A DNA stretch of 64,000 bases, from the NCBI GenBank assembly GCA_963703565.1, contig CAVPEW010000082.1, forward strand, positions 1-64,000. Direction: 5' to 3'. The DNA is from CAVPEW01 sp963703565 (GTDB taxonomy: Bacteria; Actinomycetota; Acidimicrobiia; Acidimicrobiales; VFJN01). The notes beneath the pieces were generated by a model that worked only from the letters and a program-made list of their open reading frames with translations, ran no database searches and was not told the origin of the DNA. This document shows, one piece after another, positions 35,299-43,627 of the stretch (the first letter of the stretch is position 1; the number at the start of each line of letters is the position of its first letter). The position numbers and the translations under genes were made by a program.

Positions 35299-35318
35299 GA
35301 CCGACCTAGGAATCGGTC
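35299..35318. terminator. Hairpin downstream of gpgS
   Basis: Stem GACCGA/TCGGTC with an 8-nt loop in a comparatively AT-rich gap. With the next hairpin it could end the gpgS transcript. No T-run is present. Confidence 0.35.
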
Positions 35319-35356
35319 ATCTCGAAAGGTGCACAGCCGGCCACAGCATGCGATCC

Positions 35357-35376
35357 GAGCACACGGCTCGGTGCTC
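35357..35376. terminator. Second hairpin downstream of gpgS
   Basis: Stem GAGCAC/GTGCTC with an 8-nt loop, just beyond the 3' end of gpgS (stop at 35383-35385). Confidence 0.35.
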
Positions 35377-35382
35377 GTGCGT

Positions 35383-36285
35383 TCACGCGCTGCGGCGACG
35401 GTAGCCGGGTACCTCCACCGGCGGTGGGAGGTCGGTGGCGCTGACCTCCACGACGTCGAGCCCCGGTCGCTCGAGGCGGGCCACTCCTTCGCCGTGGCCC
35501 GTGCGGGCCCGCCGCAACGCGGTCTGCACGATTGCCAGGGCCTGGGGTCCGAGCTCGGCCAGCGGGCGGTTGCGGTGCCGGCGGATGCCTAGATCCACCT
35601 GGGCGATGGCGTCCACGCCGAAGCTCTCCGCCACATCCACGAGCAGGCCCAGGTCGACGCCGTAGCCCTCGGCGAACGGCAACCGCTCGAGCACCGCCCT
35701 GCGTCCCGCGTACTCACCGGCGAGGGGTTGGACGATGTCGGTCAGGTGCGGGAAGAGGGATGCGATCAGCGGCCTCGCGACGAGCTCGGTGACGCGACCG
35801 CCTCCCTCGCCGTGCGCCGACAGGGGGCGCTCGTAGAGACCCTTGACGAACACCAGGTCGGGGCGGGTGAGGAGCGGGCCGAGCAGGCCCACGGCGAAGC
35901 GGGCGTCGAAGCCGGAGATGTCGGCGTCGACCCAGGCGATTATGTCCCCGTCGGCCTCGGCCACCGAGGTCCACAACGCAGCGCCCTTGCCGCCGCCCGA
36001 GGTCAGCCCGGGCGTCGTGCCGTCGACCGCGGCCACCCGCGCGCCGTGCTGCGCGGCGACCGAAGCGGTTCGGTCGGTCGACCCGTCGTCGACCACGAGG
36101 ACCTCGTCGGCGAGGCCCACCTCGACGAGGCCGACCAGGCCCGTGACGACCTCGCCGATGGTGTCGGCCTCGTCGCGGGCGGGCACGCAGAGCGACACCG
36201 TCTCGGCCTGCTGGCGCTTGAGGCGCGCCAGCCGCTCGGCGTCGAACTCCCCGTGGTGGAAACGCCGCACGGCCGGGTGGAGCAC
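35383..36285 (-). CDS. gpgS: Glucosyl-3-phosphoglycerate synthase
   Basis: GT-A-fold glucosyltransferase that moves glucose from a nucleotide sugar to 3-phosphoglycerate, the first step toward glucosylglycerate and mycobacterial methylglucose polysaccharides. N-terminal VSLCVPARDEADTIGEVV, the DDGSTDRT segment, the DxD motif in WVDADISGFD, and QVDLGIRRHRNRPLAEL near the end are as in GpgS. It has 300 aa. GTG 36285 has TAGCGT 6 nt upstream. No gpgP phosphatase is seen nearby. Confidence 0.9.
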   Translation of the reverse strand: MLHPAVRRFHHGEFDAERLARLKRQQAETVSLCVPARDEADTIGEVVTGLVGLVEVGLADEVLVVDDGSTDRTASVAAQHGARVAAVDGTTPGLTSGGGKGAALWTSVAEADGDIIAWVDADISGFDARFAVGLLGPLLTRPDLVFVKGLYERPLSAHGEGGGRVTELVARPLIASLFPHLTDIVQPLAGEYAGRRAVLERLPFAEGYGVDLGLLVDVAESFGVDAIAQVDLGIRRHRNRPLAELGPQALAIVQTALRRARTGHGEGVARLERPGLDVVEVSATDLPPPVEVPGYRRRSA

Positions 36286-36291
36286 CCGGTC

Positions 36292-36297
36292 ACGCTA
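36292..36297 (-). promoter_or_regulatory. Leaderless-type -10 (TAGCGT, minus strand) of gpgS
   Basis: TAGCGT on the minus strand lies 6 nt before GTG 36285. Confidence 0.5.
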
Positions 36298-36384
36298 CCG
36301 GCTGCCCCCGAGGGCCGGAATGGTCGGGCACTGGCGGCGGTTCGCTACGATCGTCCGGCCCCGATCCCGACCCGAGGTCCTTCG

Positions 36385-36660
36385 ATGAGCGTGACGGTCC
36401 GCGTGCCCACCACCCTGCGCAGTCTCACCGCCGGCCAGGCCGAGGTGCAGGTCGACGGTGGCGACGTCGGCGCGGTCCTGGCCGCGCTCGAGGAGTCCTA
36501 CCACGGTTTCGCGTCTCGCCTGCTGGCCGACGACGGCTCGCTGCGCCGGTTCGTCAACGTGTTCGTCGCCGACGACGACGTGCGCTTCCTGCAGGGCCTC
36601 GACACGCCGGTGCCCGACGGCGAGACGGTCAGCATCATCCCGGCCGTGGCCGGCGGTTAG
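36385..36660 (+). CDS. ThiS/MoaD-like sulfur-carrier protein
   Basis: A 91-residue beta-grasp protein ending in the Gly-Gly needed for thiocarboxylate formation (IIPAVAGG). VRVPTTLRSLTAGQAEVQV opens the domain. The sequence is close to MoaD/CysO. It could serve molybdopterin synthesis (a molybdoenzyme is encoded at 41-43 kb) or cysteine synthesis as CysO; neither partner is adjacent. The stop codon TAG lies inside the first CIRCE element. Confidence 0.87.
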   Translation: MSVTVRVPTTLRSLTAGQAEVQVDGGDVGAVLAALEESYHGFASRLLADDGSLRRFVNVFVADDDVRFLQGLDTPVPDGETVSIIPAVAGG

Positions 36661-36683
36661 CACTCTCCGGTTGCGAGTGCTGA
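36657..36683 (+). promoter_or_regulatory. CIRCE element 1 (HrcA operator)
   Basis: TTAGCACTC-N9-GAGTGCTGA, matching the CIRCE consensus at 17 of 18 arm positions. It overlaps the stop codon of the sulfur-carrier gene and lies 92 nt before groEL. Confidence 0.95.
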
Positions 36684-36700
36684 TCGCGGGTGCTTGACTC

Positions 36701-36727
36701 GTAGCAGTCAGTCAGTCCGAGTGCTAA
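36701..36727 (+). promoter_or_regulatory. CIRCE element 2 (imperfect)
   Basis: GTAGCAGTC-N9-GAGTGCTAA: the right arm is perfect and the left arm has two mismatches. TTGACT at 36694-36699 stands between the two elements as a likely -35, so HrcA binding would cover the promoter. Confidence 0.85.
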
Positions 36728-36775
36728 CGCCGGCGTGAGACGGCGCGAACGGCTACCTACGGAGGCACCCTGCCG

Positions 36776-38401
36776 ATGCCCAAGATCATCTCCTTCGACG
36801 AGGAGGCCCGCCGGGCCCTGGAGGCGGGCATGAACAAGCTCGCAGACGCTGTGCGGGTCACGTTCGGCCCCAAGGGCCGCAACGTCGTGCTCGACAAGAA
36901 GTGGGGCGCGCCCACCATCACCAAGGACGGCGTGTCGATCGCCAAGGAGATCGAGCTCGAGGACCCCTACGAGAAGATCGGGGCCGAGCTGGTCAAGGAG
37001 GTCGCCAAGAAGACCGACGACGTCGCCGGCGACGGCACGACCACGGCCACGGTGCTGGCGTGGGCGATGGTGCGCGAGGGCCTGCGCAACGTCGCCGCCG
37101 GCGCCAACCCGATGCAGCTCAAGCTGGGCATAGAGGCTGCCGTCGAGGCTGCCGTGGCGAACCTGGGCAGCCTGTCCAAGGACGTCGAGTCCAAGGAGCA
37201 GATCGCCCAGGTGGCGGCGATCTCGGCCAACAACGACGACGAGATCGGCGACATCATCGCCGAGGCCATCGACAAGGTCGGCAAGGACGGCGTCATCACC
37301 GTCGAGGAGTCCAAGACCTTCGGCCTCGAGATGGACCTCGTCGAGGGCATGCGCTTCGACAAGGGCTACATCTCGCCCTACTTCGTCACCGACCCCGACC
37401 GCATGGAAGCGGTGCTCGAGGATCCCCAGATCCTGCTGGTCAGCTCGAAGATCTCGGCGGTGCGCGACCTGCTGCCGGTGCTCGAGAAGGTCATGCAGTC
37501 GGGCCGGCCGCTGCTGATCGTGGCCGAGGACGTCGAGGGCGAGGCCCTGGCGACGCTGGTGGTCAACAAGATCCGCGGCACCTTCAAGTCCACCGCCGTC
37601 AAGGCCCCCGGCTTCGGCGAGCGCCGCAAGGCGATGCTGCAGGACATGGCGATCCTGACCGGCGGCCAGGTCATCTCTGAAGAGGTCGGCCTCAAGCTCG
37701 AGAACACCACGCTCGACCTGCTCGGCCGGGCCAGCAAGGTGATCGTGACCAAGGACGAGACGACGATCGTGCAGGGTGCCGGCGACGACGCCGACATCAA
37801 GGGCAGGATCCAGCAGATCAAGAACGAGATCGACTCCACCGACTCCGACTACGACCGCGAGAAGCTCCAGGAGCGCCTGGCCAAGCTGTCGGGCGGCGTC
37901 GCCGTGCTCAAGGTCGGCGCGGCCACCGAGGTGGAGCTCAAGGAGAAGAAGCACCGCATCGAGGACGCGGTGTCCACCGCCAAGGCTGCAGTCGAAGAGG
38001 GCATCGTGCCTGGTGGTGGGGTGGCGCTGGTGCGCTCGCAGGCGTCCGCTCTCGAAGCCGCCGACAAGCTCGAGGGTGACGCTGCCACCGGTGCGCGCAT
38101 CGTGGCCAAGGCCGCCGAGGAGCCGCTGCGCCAGATCGCTCTCAACGCCGGCATCGAGCCGGGCGTTGCGGTCGAGAAGGTCAAGGCGCTCAAGGGTGCC
38201 AAGGGCCTCAACGCGGCGACTGGCGAGTACGAGGACCTGGTCAAGGCGGGTGTGGCAGATCCCACCAAGGTGACGCGCTCGGCCCTGCAGAACGCTGCCT
38301 CGATCGCGGCGTTGTTCCTGACCACCGAGGCCGTCATCGCCGACAAGCCCGAGAAGGAAGGCGCGCCGTCGATGCCGGGCGGCGGGATGGACGACTTCTG
38401 A
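36776..38401 (+). CDS. groEL: Chaperonin GroEL
   Basis: 60-kDa chaperonin that folds proteins in an ATP-driven double ring. VTFGPKGRNVVLDKKWGAP, the DGTTTATVLA phosphate loop and VPGGGVALVR are present. The C-terminus ends GGGMDDF rather than a GGM repeat or a His-rich tail. It has 541 aa, full length. There is no groES before it, so this is a stand-alone groEL (GroEL2-type arrangement). Two CIRCE elements and a strong terminator define it as a single-gene heat-shock unit. GGAGG lies about 10 nt before the ATG. Confidence 0.98.
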   Translation: MPKIISFDEEARRALEAGMNKLADAVRVTFGPKGRNVVLDKKWGAPTITKDGVSIAKEIELEDPYEKIGAELVKEVAKKTDDVAGDGTTTATVLAWAMVREGLRNVAAGANPMQLKLGIEAAVEAAVANLGSLSKDVESKEQIAQVAAISANNDDEIGDIIAEAIDKVGKDGVITVEESKTFGLEMDLVEGMRFDKGYISPYFVTDPDRMEAVLEDPQILLVSSKISAVRDLLPVLEKVMQSGRPLLIVAEDVEGEALATLVVNKIRGTFKSTAVKAPGFGERRKAMLQDMAILTGGQVISEEVGLKLENTTLDLLGRASKVIVTKDETTIVQGAGDDADIKGRIQQIKNEIDSTDSDYDREKLQERLAKLSGGVAVLKVGAATEVELKEKKHRIEDAVSTAKAAVEEGIVPGGGVALVRSQASALEAADKLEGDAATGARIVAKAAEEPLRQIALNAGIEPGVAVEKVKALKGAKGLNAATGEYEDLVKAGVADPTKVTRSALQNAASIAALFLTTEAVIADKPEKEGAPSMPGGGMDDF

Positions 38402-38422
38402 GCCACCGTCGAAGCTGCTCCG

Positions 38423-38464
38423 AACCGGAGGGGGGCCCAAAGCCCCCCTCCGGTTCCATTTTGG
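38423..38464 (+). terminator. Rho-independent terminator of groEL
   Basis: A 14-bp perfect GC-rich stem (AACCGGAGGGGGGC with its complement), loop CCAAA, then CCATTTT, 22 nt after the groEL stop. Confidence 0.92.
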
Positions 38465-38520
38465 CGTAGCGTCGCTACGGGCCGCCCGGGGTGGGGGGCT
38501 GGAGGCGAGCGGAGGGCAAG

Positions 38521-39579
38521 ATGCGAAGAGGTAGCACCGCTGTCATAGCGGTCGTGCTCGGGGCCGGCTTGGTGCTGGCCGCGTGCGGGGACGACGACGA
38601 GGACTCGGCCACGAGCGGCACGACCGAGCAGCCATCGGCGTCGTCGACCACCACTGAGGCTGCGGCACCCGAAGGCTTCGTGATCGGAGCGGGTCTCAAC
38701 GACCCCGACGACTCGACCATCGCGGTGACCGAGTTCCTCCCCGAGAAGGTCACCGTGCCCACCGGCACGGAGGTGGCCTGGGAGTGGAACGGCACCGAGC
38801 CCCACTCGGTGACCTTCCTGCCCGCCGGGACGCCGGTTCCCCAGGGCCCTCCTGACGAGGCGCTGTTCGCGCCGACACCGGCCACGGGGCCGGTGGACGG
38901 CGGCGCACTGGTCAACAGCGGCCTGTTGCCGTCGGGCCCCGACTCGCCGGCACCGCTGGAGCTGTCCTTCGACAAGGCTGGCGAGTACCCGTACTTCTGC
39001 GTGATCCACCCAGGCATGACCGGCACCGTCGAGGTGGTCGACGACCGATCGGGAGCCGACACGCCCGAAGACGTGTTCAAGCGGCGCGGCGACGAGCGTG
39101 CCGAGTGGCTCGCCGAAGGTCGCGCCGCCAAGGATGATCTGCTCAACGCCGACCCGGGCACCTCCAGCGCCCCCGACGGGTCGACCGTGTGGACCGTGCA
39201 GATGGGAGTCACGACCGAGCACACCGACGTGCTGGCATTCGCTCCGACGCCGGCGAAGGCCGAGGCCGGCGACTCGATCCGGTTCCTGAACGAGTCGCAG
39301 GCTCCGCACACCGCGAGCTTCTTCGGCGAGGGGGCCGAACCGATCACGGATCCGAACGATCCCCGGGTGAACCCGCCGGCACCGGGCCCGTCGCCCCAGG
39401 CGCTGGCAGCGGCTGGCTTCTTCAGCACCGGGCTCCTGCCCCCCGACGCCCCGCCGGGAGCCGGCCCGCCAGAGGCGGTGCGCAGCTTCACCTTCACCCT
39501 GCCCACACCTGGCAACTACGCCTACGTGTGCATCCTGCACGCGTCGTCTCAGATGGTGGGGTCGGTCGAGGTCACCTGA
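38521..39579 (+). CDS. Lipoprotein with two cupredoxin domains
   Basis: A 352-residue exported protein. The lipobox LVLAAC puts the lipid on Cys22. An acidic Ser/Thr linker leads to cupredoxin domain 1, whose type-1 copper ligands are His95, Cys160, His163 and Met166 (FCVIHPGM). Domain 2 has its own set: His in QAPHTASF and CILHASSQM. It could shuttle electrons or bind copper at the outer face of the membrane. Long Pro/Gly/Ala loops are inserted in both domains. It stands alone after the groEL terminator. ATG 38521 is preceded by a GGAGGG stretch. Confidence 0.88.
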   Translation: MRRGSTAVIAVVLGAGLVLAACGDDDEDSATSGTTEQPSASSTTTEAAAPEGFVIGAGLNDPDDSTIAVTEFLPEKVTVPTGTEVAWEWNGTEPHSVTFLPAGTPVPQGPPDEALFAPTPATGPVDGGALVNSGLLPSGPDSPAPLELSFDKAGEYPYFCVIHPGMTGTVEVVDDRSGADTPEDVFKRRGDERAEWLAEGRAAKDDLLNADPGTSSAPDGSTVWTVQMGVTTEHTDVLAFAPTPAKAEAGDSIRFLNESQAPHTASFFGEGAEPITDPNDPRVNPPAPGPSPQALAAAGFFSTGLLPPDAPPGAGPPEAVRSFTFTLPTPGNYAYVCILHASSQMVGSVEVT

Positions 39580-39604
39580 CTCGTGAGCCTCGGCCCGGTG
39601 GGGG

Positions 39605-40021
39605 TCAACCCCGCCGGGGCGGGATCCAGAGCGGGTCGACGTCGTCGTCGGGTTCGAGGGGGCGCATCGCCAGGTCGATGGCGCTCCACAAGGTGCGCGA
39701 GCTCCCCCAGAAGGCCAACGGCACACCGACGGCGACGGCGACGCACGCCACGAGCAGGCCCACCGGTGGCGGGTGGGGCCAGCTCAGCGCGACCCCGGTG
39801 ACCAGCACCACCAGCAGCGTCCCGAAGCTGACCACGGTGTTCATGCCCAGCGCCCCGATCCAATGTCCCTCGACGCGTTCGAGGGCCAGGTTGCAGCGCG
39901 GGCAGCGATCCCGGATGCGGAACCAAGAGGTGAACAGCTTGCCTGAGCCGCACAGCGGGCACCGCCGCAGCAGGCCGCGCCAGAGCAGCCGACGGGTGCG
40001 CAGCTCCTTCGTCGGCGCCAT
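39605..40021 (-). CDS. DUF983 membrane protein with two CxxC zinc motifs
   Basis: A 138-residue protein. The N-terminal RCPLCGSGKLF and RCPRCN pairs look like a zinc ribbon, followed by two transmembrane helices (about residues 60-100) and a C-terminal LEPDDDVD tail. This is the DUF983 layout; in some bacteria it accompanies cytochrome oxidase genes, but none is near here. It is divergent from the short gene at 40069. Confidence 0.85.
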   Translation of the reverse strand: MAPTKELRTRRLLWRGLLRRCPLCGSGKLFTSWFRIRDRCPRCNLALERVEGHWIGALGMNTVVSFGTLLVVLVTGVALSWPHPPPVGLLVACVAVAVGVPLAFWGSSRTLWSAIDLAMRPLEPDDDVDPLWIPPRRG

Positions 40022-40055
40022 GGCTGCAGCGTCGCGTACCGGCCCATGGTCGCGG

Positions 40056-40061
40056 TAGCGT
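40056..40061 (+). promoter_or_regulatory. Leaderless-type -10 (TAGCGT) before a 26-codon frame
   Basis: TAGCGT lies 7 nt before ATG 40069. Confidence 0.45.
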
Positions 40062-40068
40062 CATGCCG

Positions 40069-40149
40069 ATGCGGGAGCATCCCGGCGGCTCGATGCCGCT
40101 GTGGCCGGCCCGGCGGCGGGCGCGACCTTTCCGGCAGGCCCGGCTGTGA
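40069..40149 (+). CDS. Possible 26-aa leader peptide
   Basis: From ATG 40069, placed exactly where the leaderless start is expected, 26 codons run to a TGA that overlaps the GTG of the next gene (GTGA). It encodes a basic Pro/Arg-rich peptide. Either it is a translated, coupled leader, or an indel has split the real N-terminus of the downstream protein. Confidence 0.4.
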   Translation: MREHPGGSMPLWPARRRARPFRQARL

Positions 40150-40532
40150 ACGACGCGAGCGAACCCGGGCCCGCGGCAGGCGAACCGGGGCCGAGCGATG
40201 CCGCCCTCGCGGCCGAGGCGGAGGAGATCCGCCAGATGGTGCAGGCTGGGGCAGGGACGCCCGAGGAGCTGCGGGCGCTGGCGGCTCGGCTGCGCGCGTA
40301 CCGTGAGCGGGAGCAGGAGCTGTGGGCACGCACGATCAAGCCGACCCTGTCGCGCCGGCGAGGCGGTCCCGACGCGGAAGCCTCTCGGCGCAGGCTGCTG
40401 GCCGTCGCCGGCGCCACCGGGTCGGTGATCCTGGCGCTGCTCGGCTTGGCGTCGGGCAACCCCGCGGTGGTTCTGGTGGTCCTCGCCGCGGTGGCCGCCG
40501 TGGTGTACCTGGCGCGTCGCGAGGCCCGCTGA
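40146..40532 (+). CDS. Hypothetical membrane protein, 128 aa
   Basis: From GTG 40146: an Ala/Pro/Glu-rich N-terminus, a helical coiled region (residues 20-60, EAEEIRQMVQAG and LRALAARLRAYREREQELW), then two hydrophobic helices near residues 85-120 and a short basic end. No family is recognised. It ends 34 nt before fdhD. Confidence 0.6.
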   Translation: MNDASEPGPAAGEPGPSDAALAAEAEEIRQMVQAGAGTPEELRALAARLRAYREREQELWARTIKPTLSRRRGGPDAEASRRRLLAVAGATGSVILALLGLASGNPAVVLVVLAAVAAVVYLARREAR

Positions 40533-40553
40533 GGCCCCGGTGCCGGGGCCGGT

Positions 40554-40559
40554 TACCCT
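40554..40559 (+). promoter_or_regulatory. Leaderless-type -10 (TACCCT) of fdhD
   Basis: TACCCT lies 7 nt before ATG 40567. Confidence 0.5.
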
Positions 40560-40566
40560 CGCCTCC

Positions 40567-41367
40567 ATGCCGAGAGGGCGCACGGCCACCGTGCTGGTGA
40601 CCCGCTGGGGCGAGGGCGGGGGCGCCCGGCGCCCCGATGATCTCATCGTCGAGGAACCTCTCGAGGTGCGCCTCGACGGCACGGTCGTCGGGACCACCAT
40701 GCGCACTCCCGGCCACGACTTCGAGCTCGCCGTCGGGCTCTGCCACGGTGACGGTCTGCTCGGCGGGGCCCGAGTGCGCCTGGCGCGCTACTGCTCCACG
40801 GGATCGGCGAGCGAGACCGGGTTCAACGTCGTCGACGTCGACACCGGCGGCCTGGCGCCCGCCCCGGCCACACGCGTCGCCCTGACCACGTCGGCCTGCG
40901 GGCTGTGCGGATCCCAGGCGATCGAGGACTTGCGCAGCGCCATCGCACCCGCGCCGCCCGGCGCACCGTGGCCCACCGGGTTGCTCGTCTCGGTGCCCGA
41001 GCGGGCCCGTGCAGCCCAGGCGCTGTTCGATGCCACCGGAGCGGTCCACGCGGCGGCGGCGTTCGACCGAGACGGTGAGCCCGTCGTGGTGCGCGAGGAC
41101 ATCGGACGGCACAACGCCGTCGACAAGGTCGTGGGGCGGCTGCTGCTCGACGGGGTCCTCCCGGCGCGCGACCTCGGTCTCTACGTGAGTGGACGCGCCG
41201 GTTTCGAGATCGTGCAGAAGGCCTGGGCCGCTGGGATCGGAGCCGTGGTGTCGGTGTCGGCGCCCTCGGCGCTGGCGGTCGACGCGGCCCGCGCCGGGGG
41301 GATCACGCTGGTGGGATTCGTGCGCGACGGTGCCGCCAACGTCTACAGCGGGGAGCCGTCCCGGTGA
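40567..41367 (+). CDS. fdhD: Formate dehydrogenase accessory sulfurtransferase FdhD
   Basis: FdhD hands sulfur to the bis-MGD molybdenum cofactor so that formate dehydrogenases become active. The sulfur-carrying CxxC loop is visible in TSACGLCGSQA. TMRTPGHDFELAVGL and VREDIGRHNAVDKV are conserved. It has 266 aa. Its stop overlaps the GTG of the molybdoenzyme gene, which is the obvious client. Confidence 0.95.
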   Translation: MPRGRTATVLVTRWGEGGGARRPDDLIVEEPLEVRLDGTVVGTTMRTPGHDFELAVGLCHGDGLLGGARVRLARYCSTGSASETGFNVVDVDTGGLAPAPATRVALTTSACGLCGSQAIEDLRSAIAPAPPGAPWPTGLLVSVPERARAAQALFDATGAVHAAAAFDRDGEPVVVREDIGRHNAVDKVVGRLLLDGVLPARDLGLYVSGRAGFEIVQKAWAAGIGAVVSVSAPSALAVDAARAGGITLVGFVRDGAANVYSGEPSR

Positions 41368-43589
41368 GCTGGCGCGAGCAGCTCACCGGTTGGGCTCCCT
41401 CGCGGTGGGCCGGGCTGCGGCCCAACGGGCTGGGCGAGCAGAAGCCGAACCACTACACGGACATGGCGCGGGTGGCATGGGCCAATCGTGCCCATCCCCG
41501 CTACGCCTACGACGTGCTGACCAAGGGCGCCTGTGACGGGTGCGCCCTGGGCGTGGCCGGCCTGCACGACTGGACCATGGACGGGGTGCACCTGTGCATG
41601 ACCCGGCTCAACCTGCTCGAGCTCAACACCGCCGACGCCTTCGACCCGGTGCTGCTCGGCGACGTCGCCCCGCTCGCGGACCGCAGCGGGGCCGGGCTGC
41701 GTGCCCTGGGACGCCTGGGCCATCCGATGCGGCGGCGTAGGGGCGAGGCGGGATTCCGCCGGATCGACTGGGCCGAGGCCCTGGGAGCCGTGGCCGGTGC
41801 GGTTCGCGCCACCGACCCGGGCCGCGTAGCGCTCTACCTGACCAGCCGGGGCATCACGAACGAGACCTACTACGTGGCGGCCAAGGCGGCTCGGGCCATG
41901 GGCGTCGCCAACATCGACTCCGCGGCCCGGGTGTGCCACGCCCCGTCGACGCTGGGGCTGAAGGACACGATCGGGGTGGCGGCCTCTACGTGCTCGCTGA
42001 GTGACCTGGCCGACTCGGACCTGGTCGTGCTGTGGGGTTCGAACCCGGCGACCAATCAACCGGTGCTGATGAAGCACCTCTACCTGGCCCGCAAGCGCGG
42101 CACGCGCGTCGTGGTCGTGAATCCCTACCTGGAGCCGGGCCTCGACCGCTACTGGGTGCCGTCCAGCCTCGAGTCGGCCCTGTTCGGCACCCGCTTCTGC
42201 GACCTGCACATCCCGGTGCGCCCCGGAGGTGACGTCGCCTTCGCCAACGCGGCGCTCAAGTTGATCTGCGAGCGCGGACTGCTCGACGCCGACTTCGTGG
42301 CCCGATCGACGACCGGCTTCGACGAGCTGGCTGCCTCTCTGGCGGCGACCCCGCTCGAAGACCTGTCGGCGGCGGCGGGGCTCGAGGAGAGCCAGGTCGA
42401 GGCCTTCGTGGACGAGTACGGCACGGCGCGCTCGTCGATCCTGGTGTGGTCGATGGGCATCACCCAGCACCGCGGGGCCGTCGACGCGGTGCGCGCCATC
42501 GTCAACCTGGCCCTCGCCCGGGGCAACGTCGGACGCGAGGGCGCGGGTCTGATGCCCATCCGGGGCCACTCGGGCGTGCAGGGGGGCGCGGAGATGGGCG
42601 CCTACGCCACGGCCCTGCCCGGCGGCGACCCGGTCGACGACACCCACGCCGCCGCGCTCGGCGCGCGGTGGGGGTTCGAGGTCCCCGCTCACGAGGGGCT
42701 AACCGCGCCCGAGATGGTCGACGCCGCCGCTCGCGGTGATCTCGACGTGTTGTGGACATCGGGGGGCAACTTCCTCGACGTGCTTCCCGATCCCGAGCGG
42801 GTGCGCGAGGCCCTCGGTCGGGTTCCCCTGCGGGTCCACGCCGACGTCGTGCTGAGCACCCAGATGTTCGTCGAGGGCGAAGACGTGATCCTGCTGCCCA
42901 TGGCCACCCGTTACGAGCAGGAGGGCGGAGGGACCGAGACCACCACCGAACGCCGCATCGTGTTCAGCCCCGAGCTGGCGCGTCGCGTCGGCGAGGCCCG
43001 AAGCGAGTGGCGTGTTTACGCGGACGTGGCCAACCGGGTCAGGCCCGACCTACGACGATGCTTCTCGTGGCCCTCGAACCGGGACCTACGGGCCGAGATC
43101 GCCTCGGTCGTGCCGTCCTACGCGGGGATCGAGGACCTCGCCACCACCGGCGACCAGGTCCAGTGGGGGGGACGGCATCTCTGCGCTGGCGGCGTCTTCC
43201 CGACCGTCGACGGCCGTGGCCGCTTCAGCGTGGTCACCGCCGCTCCCGCGCCGCCACCGGGCACCTTCACCGTGGCCACCAGGCGGGGCAAGCAGTTCAA
43301 CTCCATGGTGTACGCCGAAAACGACCCCATGACGGGGGCGGGGCGCGACGCCGTGTTCATGGGCGCACCGGACGCCGAGCGTCTCGGGTTGGGCCAGGGC
43401 GACGCGGTGCGTCTGCGGTCGGCGGTGGGCTCCTTCGACGGTCATGTCCACCTGGCGCCCCTCCCGGCCGGGAGCCTCCAGGTCCACTGGCCCGAGGGCA
43501 ACGTGTTGATCCCAGGGGGCCCCGAGCACCGAGAGCCGGGCTCGCACGTTCCCGACTACAACGCAGCCGTCATCGTCGAGGCCCGCTGA
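41364..43589 (+). CDS. Molybdopterin oxidoreductase, FdhF/YdeP family
   Basis: A 741-residue bis-MGD enzyme resembling the catalytic subunit of formate dehydrogenase. It has KGACDGCALGVAGLHDW near residues 52-68, VVLWGSNPATNQPVLMKHL for cofactor binding, GNVGREGAGLMPIRGHSGVQ, and a C-terminal MopB-binding domain with TRRGKQFNSMVY. No twin-arginine signal is seen, so it is cytoplasmic. No beta or gamma subunit is adjacent. YdeP-type members are linked to acid resistance in E. coli; the substrate here is not settled. It is translationally coupled to fdhD (GTGA). Confidence 0.9.
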   Translation: MSWREQLTGWAPSRWAGLRPNGLGEQKPNHYTDMARVAWANRAHPRYAYDVLTKGACDGCALGVAGLHDWTMDGVHLCMTRLNLLELNTADAFDPVLLGDVAPLADRSGAGLRALGRLGHPMRRRRGEAGFRRIDWAEALGAVAGAVRATDPGRVALYLTSRGITNETYYVAAKAARAMGVANIDSAARVCHAPSTLGLKDTIGVAASTCSLSDLADSDLVVLWGSNPATNQPVLMKHLYLARKRGTRVVVVNPYLEPGLDRYWVPSSLESALFGTRFCDLHIPVRPGGDVAFANAALKLICERGLLDADFVARSTTGFDELAASLAATPLEDLSAAAGLEESQVEAFVDEYGTARSSILVWSMGITQHRGAVDAVRAIVNLALARGNVGREGAGLMPIRGHSGVQGGAEMGAYATALPGGDPVDDTHAAALGARWGFEVPAHEGLTAPEMVDAAARGDLDVLWTSGGNFLDVLPDPERVREALGRVPLRVHADVVLSTQMFVEGEDVILLPMATRYEQEGGGTETTTERRIVFSPELARRVGEARSEWRVYADVANRVRPDLRRCFSWPSNRDLRAEIASVVPSYAGIEDLATTGDQVQWGGRHLCAGGVFPTVDGRGRFSVVTAAPAPPPGTFTVATRRGKQFNSMVYAENDPMTGAGRDAVFMGAPDAERLGLGQGDAVRLRSAVGSFDGHVHLAPLPAGSLQVHWPEGNVLIPGGPEHREPGSHVPDYNAAVIVEAR

Positions 43590-43615
43590 GGTCGGGCCAC
43601 GCCGGCGCCGGGCGG

Positions 43616-43621
43616 TACGGT
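43616..43621 (+). promoter_or_regulatory. Leaderless-type -10 (TACGGT) of hemQ
   Basis: TACGGT lies 6 nt before ATG 43628. Confidence 0.5.
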
Positions 43622-43627
43622 CCCAGG

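Noticed and set aside
36635..38440. A minus-strand frame opposite groEL
   Set aside because: Antisense shadow of groEL, rich in Leu, Asp, Gly and His repeats.
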